A stretch of 64,000 nt of DNA, from contig CP077096.1 in the NCBI GenBank assembly GCA_014268975.2, positions 1,324,501-1,388,500 on the forward strand. Direction: 5' to 3'. Positions 12,038-21,723 of this stretch are shown in pieces; the stretch's first letter is position 1, and the number at the start of each line of letters is the position of its first letter. This DNA comes from Pseudomonas wayambapalatensis. Lineage in GTDB: Bacteria > Pseudomonadota > Gammaproteobacteria > Pseudomonadales > Pseudomonadaceae. Under the pieces are notes generated by a model. It was not told where the DNA came from. It did no database searches and saw nothing but the letters and a program-made list of their open reading frames with translations. A program made the translations under genes and the position numbers.

Positions 12038-13282
12038 ATGAAACCATTGTTGTATATCACCCCTCTGCGGGCCCTGTTGTTTGGTCTGACCCTCGCCCTG
12101 TTCGAACTGCTGACCTACCTGGCCAGCGATGCCGTCATGCCTGCCATGCCGGTGGTGGTCGACGATCTCAGGGCCAGCCCTGAATTCATTCCCCATGCCC
12201 TGAACCTCTACCTGCTCGGTGGCGTAGTGCTGCAGTGGCTGATCGGCCCGCTGGCCGACCGCTATGGCCGCCGTCCACTGCTGCTGACCGGCTGCGCCTT
12301 CTTTGGTGTGGCATGCCTTGCGACCTTCTGGGTGCATGACATCGGCCTGTTCAATCTGCTGCGCCTGCTGCAGGGCATTGGCCTGGGCTTCGTGGTGACG
12401 GTGAGCTATCCGGCGCTCAACGAGGCGTTCAGCGAGGCCGACGCGGTGCGCATGATGGCGCTGCTGGCAAACATTGCGTTGCTTTCGCCGTTGCTCGGGC
12501 CGCTGGTGGGGACGTTGATGCTGCAGTGGCTCGACTGGCGCTGGCTGTTCGTCGCCTTCGCGGTGGGCGCGGTGCTGTGCTGGGGGCTGCTGTATCGCCT
12601 GATGCCTGAAACCCTCGGGGTCGAGCGCCGTGATGGCTCGCGCCTGGCCTTCACGCCCATTCACCTGTTGCCCTTGCTGGCCGGTTACGCGCAGCTGCTG
12701 GGCAACCGTCGTTTTATGGCTGGCAGCGCGGCGTTGGGTTTGGTGGGCTTGCCGCTGATCGGCTGGATCGGCCTGTCGCCGGTCCTGCTGATCCATGACG
12801 AGGGGCTGAGCACCCTGGAATACGCGCTGTGGCAGCTGCCGGTGTTCGGCGGGCTGATCCTCGGCAACCTGATCATCAACCGCATTGCGGATCGTTATCC
12901 GCTGCCCGCGCTGGTGCGCGGTGCCCTGTGGCCGTATCTGGCCGGATTGTGCCTGATGGTGCTGGTGACCTGGCTGTATCCGACCGTGACCAGCGTGGTT
13001 GCCGGGATGTCGCTCTATGCACTGGGCCTGGGTGTGGCCAACGCGGTGCTGTACCGCATGACGCTGTTCTCCAGCGAGCAGAGCAAGGGGTTGGTGTCGG
13101 CGATGCTGGGGATGATCACCATCGCTTTGTTGGGGCTGGGGGGCGCGGTGTTGGCGATGTTGGGGGCGGGGGCGAGCCTGCTGCACTTTGCACTGGCAGC
13201 GGGGATTGCCGGGGCGCTGGCGCTTTGGCCGTTGTGGTTTGTGGTGGGCGGCCGGCCAGGGGAAGGGGCTATCGTTCAGTAG
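12038..13282 (+). CDS. MFS multidrug efflux transporter, MdfA-like
   Basis: A 414-residue inner-membrane drug:proton antiporter of the 12-TM DHA1 class. TM1 carries an acidic residue in the pattern ALFELLTYLASDAVMPAMP, which matches the membrane-embedded Glu of MdfA-type pumps. The motif A loop is GPLADRYGRRPLLLTG. The RLLQGIGLGFV segment is motif B, with its conserved Arg. The MdfA relationship is by motif; the substrate is unknown. It stands alone, after the mscS terminator and before an REP-like hairpin. Confidence 0.85.
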   Translation: MKPLLYITPLRALLFGLTLALFELLTYLASDAVMPAMPVVVDDLRASPEFIPHALNLYLLGGVVLQWLIGPLADRYGRRPLLLTGCAFFGVACLATFWVHDIGLFNLLRLLQGIGLGFVVTVSYPALNEAFSEADAVRMMALLANIALLSPLLGPLVGTLMLQWLDWRWLFVAFAVGAVLCWGLLYRLMPETLGVERRDGSRLAFTPIHLLPLLAGYAQLLGNRRFMAGSAALGLVGLPLIGWIGLSPVLLIHDEGLSTLEYALWQLPVFGGLILGNLIINRIADRYPLPALVRGALWPYLAGLCLMVLVTWLYPTVTSVVAGMSLYALGLGVANAVLYRMTLFSSEQSKGLVSAMLGMITIALLGLGGAVLAMLGAGASLLHFALAAGIAGALALWPLWFVVGGRPGEGAIVQ

Positions 13283-13301
13283 GCTTGAAAACGGCGTCGC
13301 T

Positions 13302-13327
13302 CTTTTCGCGGGCTTGCCCGCGAAAAG
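13302..13327. repeat. REP-like hairpin between MFS gene and ampG
   Basis: Perfect 11-bp inverted arms (cttttcgcggg / cccgcgaaaag) flank a cttg loop. The sequence is the core of the REP hairpins seen elsewhere in the window. It lies between two convergent genes and probably serves as a two-way terminator. Confidence 0.75.
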
Positions 13328-13340
13328 GACGACTCGATTG

Positions 13341-14888
13341 TCAGGGCTGCTCGGTCACCGAGCTTTCCGCCTGCGCCTGCTTGCCCCGTCCCACTTCCTG
13401 GCGCCAGTGCAGGGCGATCAGGATCAGTGTGGGGACACCTAGCAGGGCGGTGATCATGAAGAAGTTGTGATAGCCGAATTTCTCCACCATCACCCCCGAA
13501 TAGCCGCCGATCAGCCGCGGCAGCAACAGCATGATCGAGCTGAGCAGCGCGTACTGGGTCGCCGAGAACTTCAGGTTGGTCAGGCTCGACAGGTAGGCGA
13601 CGAACGCTGAGGTCGCCATGCCCGAGCTGAAGTTGTCCAGCGAGATGGTCACCACCAGCATTTCCAGGTTCGGCCCCATGTCGGCCAGCATCACGAACAG
13701 GATGTTGGTGGCCGCAGAGGCCACGCCGCCGATGAACAGGATCGGCAATATACCGAAGCGTACGATCAGCAGACCGCCAACACCGGCGCCGACCAGGGTC
13801 ATGATCAGGCCGAAGATCTTGCTGACGCTGGCGATCTGGTCCTTGGTGAAGCCCATGTCGATATAGAACACGTTGGCCATCACGCCCATCACGGTGTCCG
13901 ACATCCGGTAGGTGGCAATCAGCCCCAGCAGCAGCAAGGCCTGCCAGCGGTAGCGGACGATGAAGTCGTTGACGGGCGTGAGCACCGGCGCCAGGCCGCG
14001 ACGGCCCATGGAAGACAGGCAGGCCCAGGTCAGCAGTGCATAGAGGATCAGGCGCAGGAAGGCGCGGTCCTCGAGCAGCAGGTCGAGCATGGTCGAGTCG
14101 CCGAACACCACGCTGGCCCAGTCGGTGTTGAACATCTGGGTGAAGCTGGCAGGCACCGAGACCAGCAGGACGATCAGCACGAACACTGACACCAGTTGGT
14201 GCATCAGCCCGTAGCGTGCCGCTGACAGTTGGGTGCGCAGCGGCACCGCGGGCTCGCGCATCACCAGCGTGGTGAACAATGCCGGCAACATGAGGATGCC
14301 GAACAGCACGTAGGTGCCGGTCCAGGCCTTGTGCAGGTAGCTGAAACCGGTGGAACCGAACCATTCGGCGAAGAACAGTGCACCTGCAGTAGCGAGCAGC
14401 GCGGCAACCCGGTAGCCAGCCATGTAGCTGGCGGCCAGGGCGGCCTGGCGCTGGTCGTCGGCGATTTCCAGGCGATAGGCGTCGACGGCGATGTCCTGGG
14501 TGGCCGAGGCGAAGGCGACCAGCACCGCGAGGGCGATCAGCCACGACAGGTGTTTCTGTGGGTCGCACAGCCCCATGCCGATCAGCCCGATGACGACCAG
14601 GACCTGCGACAGCAGCAGCCACGAGCGACGCCGTCCCATGCCGCCGAGCAGTGGCAGGCGCCATTGGTCGAGCAGGGGCGACCAGACCCATTTGAACGCG
14701 TAGGCCAGACCGATCAGGCTGGCGTAGCCGATGGTCTCACGGGCTACACCCGCCTCGCGCAACCAGACCGAGAGCGTGGAGAACACCAGCATGTAGGGCA
14801 TGCCGGCGGCGAAGCCGAGCAACAAAAGCACCAGGGTAGACGGGCTGGCATAGGCAGCGAGCGCAGCGCGCCAGGTTTTACGGGGCAT
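13341..14888 (-). CDS. ampG: Muropeptide permease AmpG
   Basis: A 515-residue inner-membrane permease of the MFS-like AmpG family. It imports anhydromuropeptides released from the cell wall for recycling and for AmpC induction signalling. About 14 hydrophobic segments are present, as in AmpG. Family signatures are LLLLGFAAGMPYML at the N-terminus, AFKWVWSPLLDQWRLP, and SATQDIAVDAYRLE. The sequence after residue 250 carries the two extra helices typical of AmpG. The position next to yajQ/mscS matches PAO1 ampG as I recall it. It converges with the MFS gene across a REP hairpin. Confidence 0.95.
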   Translation of the reverse strand: MPRKTWRAALAAYASPSTLVLLLLGFAAGMPYMLVFSTLSVWLREAGVARETIGYASLIGLAYAFKWVWSPLLDQWRLPLLGGMGRRRSWLLLSQVLVVIGLIGMGLCDPQKHLSWLIALAVLVAFASATQDIAVDAYRLEIADDQRQAALAASYMAGYRVAALLATAGALFFAEWFGSTGFSYLHKAWTGTYVLFGILMLPALFTTLVMREPAVPLRTQLSAARYGLMHQLVSVFVLIVLLVSVPASFTQMFNTDWASVVFGDSTMLDLLLEDRAFLRLILYALLTWACLSSMGRRGLAPVLTPVNDFIVRYRWQALLLLGLIATYRMSDTVMGVMANVFYIDMGFTKDQIASVSKIFGLIMTLVGAGVGGLLIVRFGILPILFIGGVASAATNILFVMLADMGPNLEMLVVTISLDNFSSGMATSAFVAYLSSLTNLKFSATQYALLSSIMLLLPRLIGGYSGVMVEKFGYHNFFMITALLGVPTLILIALHWRQEVGRGKQAQAESSVTEQP

Positions 14889-14931
14889 GGGCCAACATCT
14901 GCCTCAAGTTTGCGAAAACAAAGCGCGCACT

Positions 14932-15285
14932 CTAACCGCTGTGCTCCATTGCGCGCCAGCCATGGCGCGACATATCCACTCGATTATTGGCCACATTCAC
15001 GCCCTCCGCGCGCAGCCTGGCGCGTTGTTCGTCGCCCGACGGCGTACCCAGTGGCAGGCTCAGGCGGCCACCGGCCCCGAGCACCCGATGCCACGGCAGG
15101 CGCGTGTCGGCCGGCAATTGCCCCAGGGTGCGGCCGACCCAGCGTGCGGCGCGGCCAAGACCCGCCAGTTCGGCGAGCTGGCCATAGCTGACGACCTTGC
15201 CTTCCGGAATCTCGCCCAGGACCGAATAAAGCGCCATTCGTCGGGCTTCGGGATCGTCCGGGTGCGGAATCGATTGATCAGACAT
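14932..15285 (-). CDS. Alkyltransferase-like protein (ATL, MGMT family without Cys)
   Basis: A 117-residue protein matching the DNA-binding domain of O6-alkylguanine-DNA methyltransferases (IPEGKVVSYGQLAELAGLGRAARWVGR). The active-site motif PCHRV is replaced by PWHRV, so there is no alkyl acceptor cysteine. This is the hallmark of alkyltransferase-like proteins such as E. coli YbaZ/Atl1. Family members flip O6-alkylguanine and hand it to nucleotide excision repair. The ATG at 15285 gives MSDQSIPHPDDPEARR, the usual start; the longer frame upstream is not supported. It is divergent from the DUF481 gene. Confidence 0.93.
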   Translation of the reverse strand: MSDQSIPHPDDPEARRMALYSVLGEIPEGKVVSYGQLAELAGLGRAARWVGRTLGQLPADTRLPWHRVLGAGGRLSLPLGTPSGDEQRARLRAEGVNVANNRVDMSRHGWRAMEHSG

Positions 15286-15438
15286 CAGGCAATTCCTGAT
15301 CTGAAGGTGGAAATAGACAAGTTGTTGTACGAAATGAGAATTGAACTCGTAGGCATAGGCCCGGTCTGTCCTTGCTCTGGTCGTGGGTATCCGGATAATG
15401 CCCGACTTTTTTTGTCCAACCGAACGCAAATTCTGCCT

Positions 15439-16446
15439 ATGTATTCTAGAGCCTTGCTGTGCCTGTTCGCTGCTTCCCTCTCTGCGCCCGCGCTGGCTGA
15501 CACCGTCTGGATGAAGAACGGTGATCGTCTGAGTGGCAAGATCAAGGTCTTCGACGGCGGCAAGCTGCTGCTGGAAACTCCCTATGGCGGCAGTATCGCG
15601 CTGGACTGGAAACAGGTTCAGACACTCGAGAGCGATCAGGAACTGCTGGTCAAACAGGATGCCTACTCGGGCGAGAAGGCCAAGTCGCTCAAGGCCGCCG
15701 AGCCTGGCAAGGTGACCCTGGCCAACGGTGAGGCGCCCAAGACCGTGGAGCTTGCCAGCATCGAGCAGATCATGAAGCCGCGCCCGCTGGTCGAGGACTT
15801 CCTGTGGAAAGGTAATGTCGACCTGGCGCTGGACTACAAGCGTGCCGAAAACGACACCGATGACTACGATGTCAGCTTCAAGACCACCGCACGTCACGGT
15901 CGCTGGCGGCACAACGCCGAAGGCGAGTACAACCGCGAAACCAAGGATGACGTCACCACCACCAACAACTGGAGCGCCGAGTACGCGCTGGACCGTTTCC
16001 TCACCGAAAAATGGTTCTGGCAGGGACGTCTGGAATACAAGCGCGACCAGATCGAGAATCTGGCGCGCCAGCGTACCGTCGGTACTGGCCCGGGCTATCA
16101 GTTCTGGGACGACGAGCTGGGCGCGTTCTCGCTTGGTTCGCTGATCAACCGCACCGACTACGAATACCGCGACGGCGGCAAGGATAACTTCTATTCGGCA
16201 GCGGTGAAGTGGGACTACAACCGCTACCTGATCGGCAAGAAGGTCGAGTTCTTCACCACCGGGGAGCTGGGCAAGCCATTCGGTTCGGTCGCCGATTACT
16301 CGCTGGATGCCGAGATGGGCCTGCGCTACAAGGTGACCGAGTGGGCCTCGCTCAACCTCAAGGCCGAGAAGGACCTGATCAAGGGCACCAGCGACAGCGA
16401 CCTGGACAAGACCCGCTACACCGCAGGTTTCGGTGTGGCCTGGTAA
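15439..16446 (+). CDS. DUF481 outer-membrane protein
   Basis: A 335-residue exported protein. A Sec signal peptide MYSRALLCLFAASLSAPALA is followed by a soluble N-terminal region of about 90 residues (TVWMKNGDRLSGKI), then a C-terminal DUF481 beta-barrel-like domain rich in alternating aromatic residues. It ends in ...TAGFGVAW, a typical outer-membrane C-terminal aromatic signature. The ATG has a poor ribosome binding site, but no better in-frame ATG exists; a TTG at 15412 is a remote alternative. The function of DUF481 is unknown. A Fur-box-like site and a heme-utilisation gene lie just downstream. Confidence 0.88.
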   Translation: MYSRALLCLFAASLSAPALADTVWMKNGDRLSGKIKVFDGGKLLLETPYGGSIALDWKQVQTLESDQELLVKQDAYSGEKAKSLKAAEPGKVTLANGEAPKTVELASIEQIMKPRPLVEDFLWKGNVDLALDYKRAENDTDDYDVSFKTTARHGRWRHNAEGEYNRETKDDVTTTNNWSAEYALDRFLTEKWFWQGRLEYKRDQIENLARQRTVGTGPGYQFWDDELGAFSLGSLINRTDYEYRDGGKDNFYSAAVKWDYNRYLIGKKVEFFTTGELGKPFGSVADYSLDAEMGLRYKVTEWASLNLKAEKDLIKGTSDSDLDKTRYTAGFGVAW

Positions 16447-16492
16447 GACCGCTCGCGTGGGGCTGTACAGCGCTCCTGTGGCAGGCGGCGGT

Positions 16493-16511
16493 GATAATGA
16501 TTATCTTGTCA
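16493..16511 (+). promoter_or_regulatory. Fur-box-like operator upstream of hugZ-type gene
   Basis: GATAATGAT-TATCTTGTCA matches 13 of 19 positions of the Fur consensus GATAATGAT-AATCATTATC, including the whole first nine bases. It lies 32 bases before the GTG start of the heme-utilisation gene, where a repressor would block initiation. The inference is iron repression. Confidence 0.65.
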
Positions 16512-16542
16512 CCCATCCAGTCCGCTGCCCCAGGAGTTTCCC

Positions 16543-17274
16543 GTGAGTACCAACGCCATCCGCCCCGCCCGGGAACTGCTGCTCGAAGAATACCGCGGCG
16601 TGCTCTCGACCCTGTCCAAGTCCATGCCCGGCTTCCCCTTCGGTTCGGTGGTGCCTTATTGCCTGGACGCCCAAGGGCACCCGCTGATCCTCATCAGCCG
16701 TATCGCCCAGCACACCCATAACCTGCAGAAAGACCCCAAGTGCTCGCTGCTGGTGGGCGAGCGTGACGCCGAAGACGTGCAGGCGGTGGGCCGCCTGACA
16801 GTGATGGCCGAGGCGCGCAAGCTGACCGACCAAGCCGCCATCGAAGCGGCTGCTGCGCGCTACTACCGATACTTCCCGGATGCCAGCAACTACCACAAGG
16901 CCCACGATTTCGATTTCTGGGTGCTGGAACCTGTGCGCCATCGCTACATCGGTGGTTTCGGCGCAATCCACTGGCTCGACGAGGTCACCTTGGCCAACCC
17001 ATTCGCCGGAGGCGCAGAAGCCAGCATGATCGAGCACATGAACAGCGATCATGTCAACGCCATCGCCCATTACGTCGAGCTCACCGGTCTGCCGCGCAGT
17101 GCACCGGCCGAGATGGTCGGCATCGACAGCGAGGGCATGCACCTGCGCATCGGCCAGGCAATTCACTGGCTGGCCTTCCCGAATACTTGCAATACGCCGA
17201 CACAAGTACGCGAGGCCTTGGTATTGCTGGCGCGCGCCGACCAGTGGCCGGCTGCGGCGAAAGTCGAGGGTTGA
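16543..17274 (+). CDS. HugZ-type heme iron utilisation protein
   Basis: A 243-residue protein. The N-terminal split-barrel domain belongs to the pyridoxamine-phosphate-oxidase-like fold (PGFPFGSVVPYCLDAQGHPL, ISRIAQHTHNL). The C-terminal DUF2470 domain carries MIEHMNSDHVNAIAHY. This pair of domains defines the HugZ family, whose studied members bind or degrade heme. The start is GTG, with CAGGAG eight bases upstream. The Fur-box-like site just before it supports an iron-linked role. It is separated from fxsA by 65 bases on the same strand. Confidence 0.88.
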   Translation: MSTNAIRPARELLLEEYRGVLSTLSKSMPGFPFGSVVPYCLDAQGHPLILISRIAQHTHNLQKDPKCSLLVGERDAEDVQAVGRLTVMAEARKLTDQAAIEAAAARYYRYFPDASNYHKAHDFDFWVLEPVRHRYIGGFGAIHWLDEVTLANPFAGGAEASMIEHMNSDHVNAIAHYVELTGLPRSAPAEMVGIDSEGMHLRIGQAIHWLAFPNTCNTPTQVREALVLLARADQWPAAAKVEG

Positions 17275-17339
17275 AATCGCGAGCAGTTGCATCCATCTGA
17301 GGTCTTATTGGAAGGTTCTCTTCCGTCGAGGAATCCTTG

Positions 17340-17801
17340 ATGCGTGCTTTTCTACTGCTGTTCCTGATTTTTCCGGTGCTGGAGTTGTTCGTCTTCGTCA
17401 AAGTCAGCGCCGCCATCGGTTTCTTCCCGGCGCTGCTGCTGATCATCGCCGGTTCCGCCCTCGGCCTGCTGGTCATGCGCCTGGCAGGTCTTGCAACGGC
17501 GCTGCGCGCCCGTGAAAGCCTGCAGCGCGGCGAACTGCCCGCCGAGGACATGTTCCAGGGCCTGATGCTGGCTGTGGGTGGTGGCCTGCTGCTGCTGCCG
17601 GGTTTCATCAGCGACGTGCTGGGCCTGCTGTGCCTGTTGCCATTCACCCGTCATCTGGTGGCGCGCAAGTTGCGCCAACGGGCCGAGGCCCAGGCCACGC
17701 GCCAACGGGCGTTCCAGGATGATCCGTTCAACGGGCAGCCGCGCGATGGCGGCCATCGTCCGAACGTGATCGAGGGCGAGTACGAGCGCCGCGATAAATG
17801 A
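17340..17801 (+). CDS. fxsA: FxsA family membrane protein
   Basis: A 153-residue inner-membrane protein of the FxsA/YtzA family. Two to three hydrophobic segments fill the first 105 residues (PVLELFVFVKVSAAIGF, LLIIAGSALGLLVMR, LAVGGGLLLLPGFISDVLG) and a charged cytoplasmic tail follows. The ATG at 17340 has GAGGA upstream; a TTG one codon earlier is possible but unlikely. In E. coli FxsA over-expression relieves phage T7 exclusion by F; its normal role is not clear. The position before groES is conserved in Pseudomonas. Confidence 0.92.
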   Translation: MRAFLLLFLIFPVLELFVFVKVSAAIGFFPALLLIIAGSALGLLVMRLAGLATALRARESLQRGELPAEDMFQGLMLAVGGGLLLLPGFISDVLGLLCLLPFTRHLVARKLRQRAEAQATRQRAFQDDPFNGQPRDGGHRPNVIEGEYERRDK

Positions 17802-17818
17802 TCGATAAATGACCCAGG

Positions 17819-17847
17819 GGGGCCGCTATGCGGCCCCTGCTTTTTTT
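17819..17847 (+). terminator. Rho-independent terminator after fxsA
   Basis: The stem ggggccgc / gcggcccc with a tat loop is followed by tgc and seven T residues. It separates fxsA from the groESL transcript. Confidence 0.9.
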
Positions 17848-17886
17848 CGGCCTGTGTACACAGATTAAAAAAATTCCATGGCAAGC

Positions 17887-17915
17887 CTTGTAATCGAATC
17901 GGGCGGCCTCATGTA
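17887..17915 (+). promoter_or_regulatory. Sigma-32 (RpoH)-like heat-shock promoter for groESL
   Basis: CTTGTAA at 17887-17893 and CCTCATGTA at 17907-17915 are separated by 13 bases. They resemble the RpoH consensus CTTGAAA / CCCCATNTA. The site lies about 145 bases before groES. No CIRCE inverted repeat is present, in line with RpoH rather than HrcA control in Pseudomonas. Confidence 0.7.
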
Positions 17916-18061
17916 TGTGTCACCGCAAGGTTTCTGGTGGCGACACCAGACATGACACGCGGGGTTCGCAGGCCGCGAGCCCCCACCGGCAACGCCGGAT
18001 AGCCTCAACCCGCCGGTGTCGACACCGGCCGATGAAAACCACAATTTGGGAGAGATCGACA

Positions 18062-18355
18062 ATGAAGCTTCGTCCTCTGCATGACCGCGTCGTCATCCGT
18101 CGCAGCGAAGAAGAATCGAAAACCGCTGGCGGTATCGTCCTGCCGGGTTCGGCCGCTGAAAAACCAAACCGCGGCGAAGTCGTCGCCGTTGGCACCGGTC
18201 GCGTCCTGGACAACGGCGAAGTGCGCGCGCTGGCCGTGAAAGTGGGTGACAAAGTGGTTTTCGGCCCTTACTCGGGCAGCAACACCGTGAAAGTCGATGG
18301 CGAAGACCTGCTGGTGATGGCCGAGAACGAAATCCTCGCCGTCATCGAAGGCTGA
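18062..18355 (+). CDS. groES: Co-chaperonin GroES
   Basis: A 97-residue Hsp10 co-chaperonin. It forms the heptameric lid of GroEL. The N-terminal [14 protein letters not shown], the mobile loop [17 protein letters not shown] (contact with GroEL), and the roof segment are all intact. GGGAGA lies seven to twelve bases before the ATG. It forms an operon with groEL, 44 bases downstream, behind a heat-shock-type promoter. Confidence 0.99.
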   Translation: MKLRPLHDRVVIRRSEEESKTAGGIVLPGSAAEKPNRGEVVAVGTGRVLDNGEVRALAVKVGDKVVFGPYSGSNTVKVDGEDLLVMAENEILAVIEG

Positions 18356-18393
18356 TTTCCCCGATTTCCCTGCTAAAGAATTCCAAGGATTAA

Positions 18394-20043
<1,650 letters not shown>

Positions 20044-20069
20044 GCCAGCCCTGGCCCCTAGCTGCATGA

Positions 20070-20096
20070 AAAAGCCCCGCCTTGTGCGGGGCTTTT
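20070..20096. terminator. Bidirectional terminator between groEL and PAP2 gene
   Basis: Perfect arms aaaagccccgc / gcggggctttt flank a cttgt loop, with T runs in both directions. It serves the convergent groEL and PAP2 genes. Confidence 0.95.
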
Positions 20097-20125
20097 TCAT
20101 GGGCGCTTGTCAGACCTGCGTCGAC

Positions 20126-20851
20126 TCAGGCAATGCCGCGCTCAGCCACGGTCAGCCGCGCCATTCCCCTGCGATAGAGCACCAGGTAATAGCAGCCCAA
20201 TCCGATCAACCAGCAGAACACTGCGGTCCAGACGTTGTGCGAGAGAAAGTGCGCGCCCTGCATCATCCGGCCTATCGACAGCACCACCCCGACACCCGCC
20301 GCGAGGGCAAACGCACCTCGCGCCAGGCGAGGCTTGCGGTCACGCAGCACGAAGAACAATGCGAACAGGCTGAAACCGGTCGCTGCATGGCCGCCGGGCC
20401 AGCAGAGCCCTGGTTTGTCGGTCGCTGGTCGTGCTTCGAGCAGTTTGCTGTAGGTTTCCTTGCCGCCAAACTGGGTCAGGCTCCAAGGGCACTGTACTGC
20501 AGTCAGTTGCTTTAGCGGCGTGACAAAACCCGTGGACAGGCCCAGGGCCAGCACCAGGCAACCCAGTTCGCGACGCCAGTTACCCAGCCGTGACCAGAAG
20601 AAACTGGCGATGAACGCCACCACCGCCAGCAGCCCGACACCGATCACCGCTTGCTTGACGCGGTCATGCAGGATGGTCTCCAGGAAGTAGCTATGGCGCC
20701 CGATGAACTGACCCACCGACGGATCGAACATCAGGTTGGCCACGTCCATGTCCAGCGATGTGGCCTCGAGCAGCAGCAGAACCAGCGCGGTAGCCAGGGG
20801 GATGGCAAGGTACAGCCAGGGGTTGATCGGGCGGGGGCGGGCGGTGTGCAT
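20126..20851 (-). CDS. PAP2 family phosphatase
   Basis: A 241-residue inner-membrane phosphatase with six hydrophobic segments. The catalytic triad motifs are PLKQLTAVQCPWSL (KX6RP variant), CWPGGHAATGFS (PSGH variant) and SIGRMMQGAHFLSHNVW (SRX5HXXXD variant with the final Asp replaced). Members hydrolyse lipid phosphates or undecaprenyl-PP/lipid A phosphates. I chose the ATG at 20851 (MHTARPRPINPW) where the hydrophobic N-terminus begins. A ColR-box-like site lies upstream, and colRS is divergently encoded, so it is probably part of the envelope-stress response. Confidence 0.85.
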   Translation of the reverse strand: MHTARPRPINPWLYLAIPLATALVLLLLEATSLDMDVANLMFDPSVGQFIGRHSYFLETILHDRVKQAVIGVGLLAVVAFIASFFWSRLGNWRRELGCLVLALGLSTGFVTPLKQLTAVQCPWSLTQFGGKETYSKLLEARPATDKPGLCWPGGHAATGFSLFALFFVLRDRKPRLARGAFALAAGVGVVLSIGRMMQGAHFLSHNVWTAVFCWLIGLGCYYLVLYRRGMARLTVAERGIA

Positions 20852-20930
20852 GAAGGCTCCACAGGCAAGGGGAAGGCATGAAGGATCGGGCATTTTCGGT
20901 CCGTTGCTATGCTGTGTGCGTGAAGGATCA

Positions 20931-20946
20931 GTGAAAAAAGCGTCAG
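20931..20946 (-). promoter_or_regulatory. ColR-box-like site upstream of PAP2 gene
   Basis: On the minus strand the sequence CTGACGCTTTTTTCAC fits every position of the ColR binding pattern as I recall it (YYNASNNYTTTTTCAC). It lies 80 bases before the PAP2 start and 94 bases before colR, in the divergent promoter region. Confidence 0.6.
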
Positions 20947-21039
20947 TTGCGCTGTTTTTCCACCAAGGCTGGCGATGCCTGGCCAATGGCCGTAAGCTGC
21001 GCCTGCCGCGCACAGCGAAGCGCCGCACAGGAGACCTTG

Positions 21040-21723
21040 ATGCGCATTCTACTGGTTGAAGACAACCGCGATATCCTCGCCAACCTGGCTGATTACCTGG
21101 GCATGAAAGGCTATACCGTCGACTGTGCCCAGGACGGCCTGTCGGGTCTGCACCTGGCCGCGACCGAACACTATGACCTGATCGTCCTCGATATCATGCT
21201 GCCCGGTATCGATGGCTACACCCTGTGCAAGCGCCTGCGCGAAGACGCCCGCCGCGACACCCCGGTGATCATGCTGACCGCCCGCGACCAGCTTGACGAT
21301 CGCCTGCAGGGCTTCCGCTCGGGGGCCGACGATTACCTGCTCAAGCCTTTCGCCCTGTCCGAGTTGGCCGCGCGCATCGAGGCGGTACTGCGTCGCGCCC
21401 AGGGCGGTGGTCGGCGTACGCTGCAGGTGGCAGACCTGAGCTACGACCTCGACACGCTGGAAGTCACCCGTCAGGGCAAACTGCTCAAACTCAACCCGGT
21501 CGGCCTGAAGTTGCTGGCGGTGCTGATGCAGAAGAGCCCGCACGTGCTGCGCCGCGAAGTGCTCGAGGAAGCCCTGTGGGGCGACGACTGCCCCGACAGC
21601 GACAGCTTGCGCAGCCATGTCCATCAACTGCGCCAGGTGATCGACAAACCGTTCGAAAAGCCCCTGCTGCATACCGTCCATGGCGTCGGCTATCGCCTCG
21701 CCGAGGGTCGCGATGGAGTTTAA
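21040..21723 (+). CDS. colR: Response regulator ColR
   Basis: A 227-residue OmpR-family response regulator. The receiver domain has the acidic pocket ED (residues 7-8), the phospho-acceptor Asp51 (LIVLDIMLPGIDGY), Thr and Lys (LLKPFALSELA). The C-terminal winged helix DNA-binding domain spans about residues 128-222. CAGGAGA precedes the ATG at 21040; longer upstream frames are not supported. The stop overlaps colS by 11 bases. ColR of P. putida controls membrane-integrity genes in response to excess iron, zinc and other metals. The identity rests on order (PAP2, colR, colS, methyltransferase, inaA) and on ColS metal-site residues. Confidence 0.93.
   Translation: MRILLVEDNRDILANLADYLGMKGYTVDCAQDGLSGLHLAATEHYDLIVLDIMLPGIDGYTLCKRLREDARRDTPVIMLTARDQLDDRLQGFRSGADDYLLKPFALSELAARIEAVLRRAQGGGRRTLQVADLSYDLDTLEVTRQGKLLKLNPVGLKLLAVLMQKSPHVLRREVLEEALWGDDCPDSDSLRSHVHQLRQVIDKPFEKPLLHTVHGVGYRLAEGRDGV

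Noticed and set aside
17848..18061. CIRCE/HrcA operator before groES
   Set aside because: No TTAGCACTC-N9-GAGTGCTAA repeat is present; the region instead shows an RpoH-like promoter.
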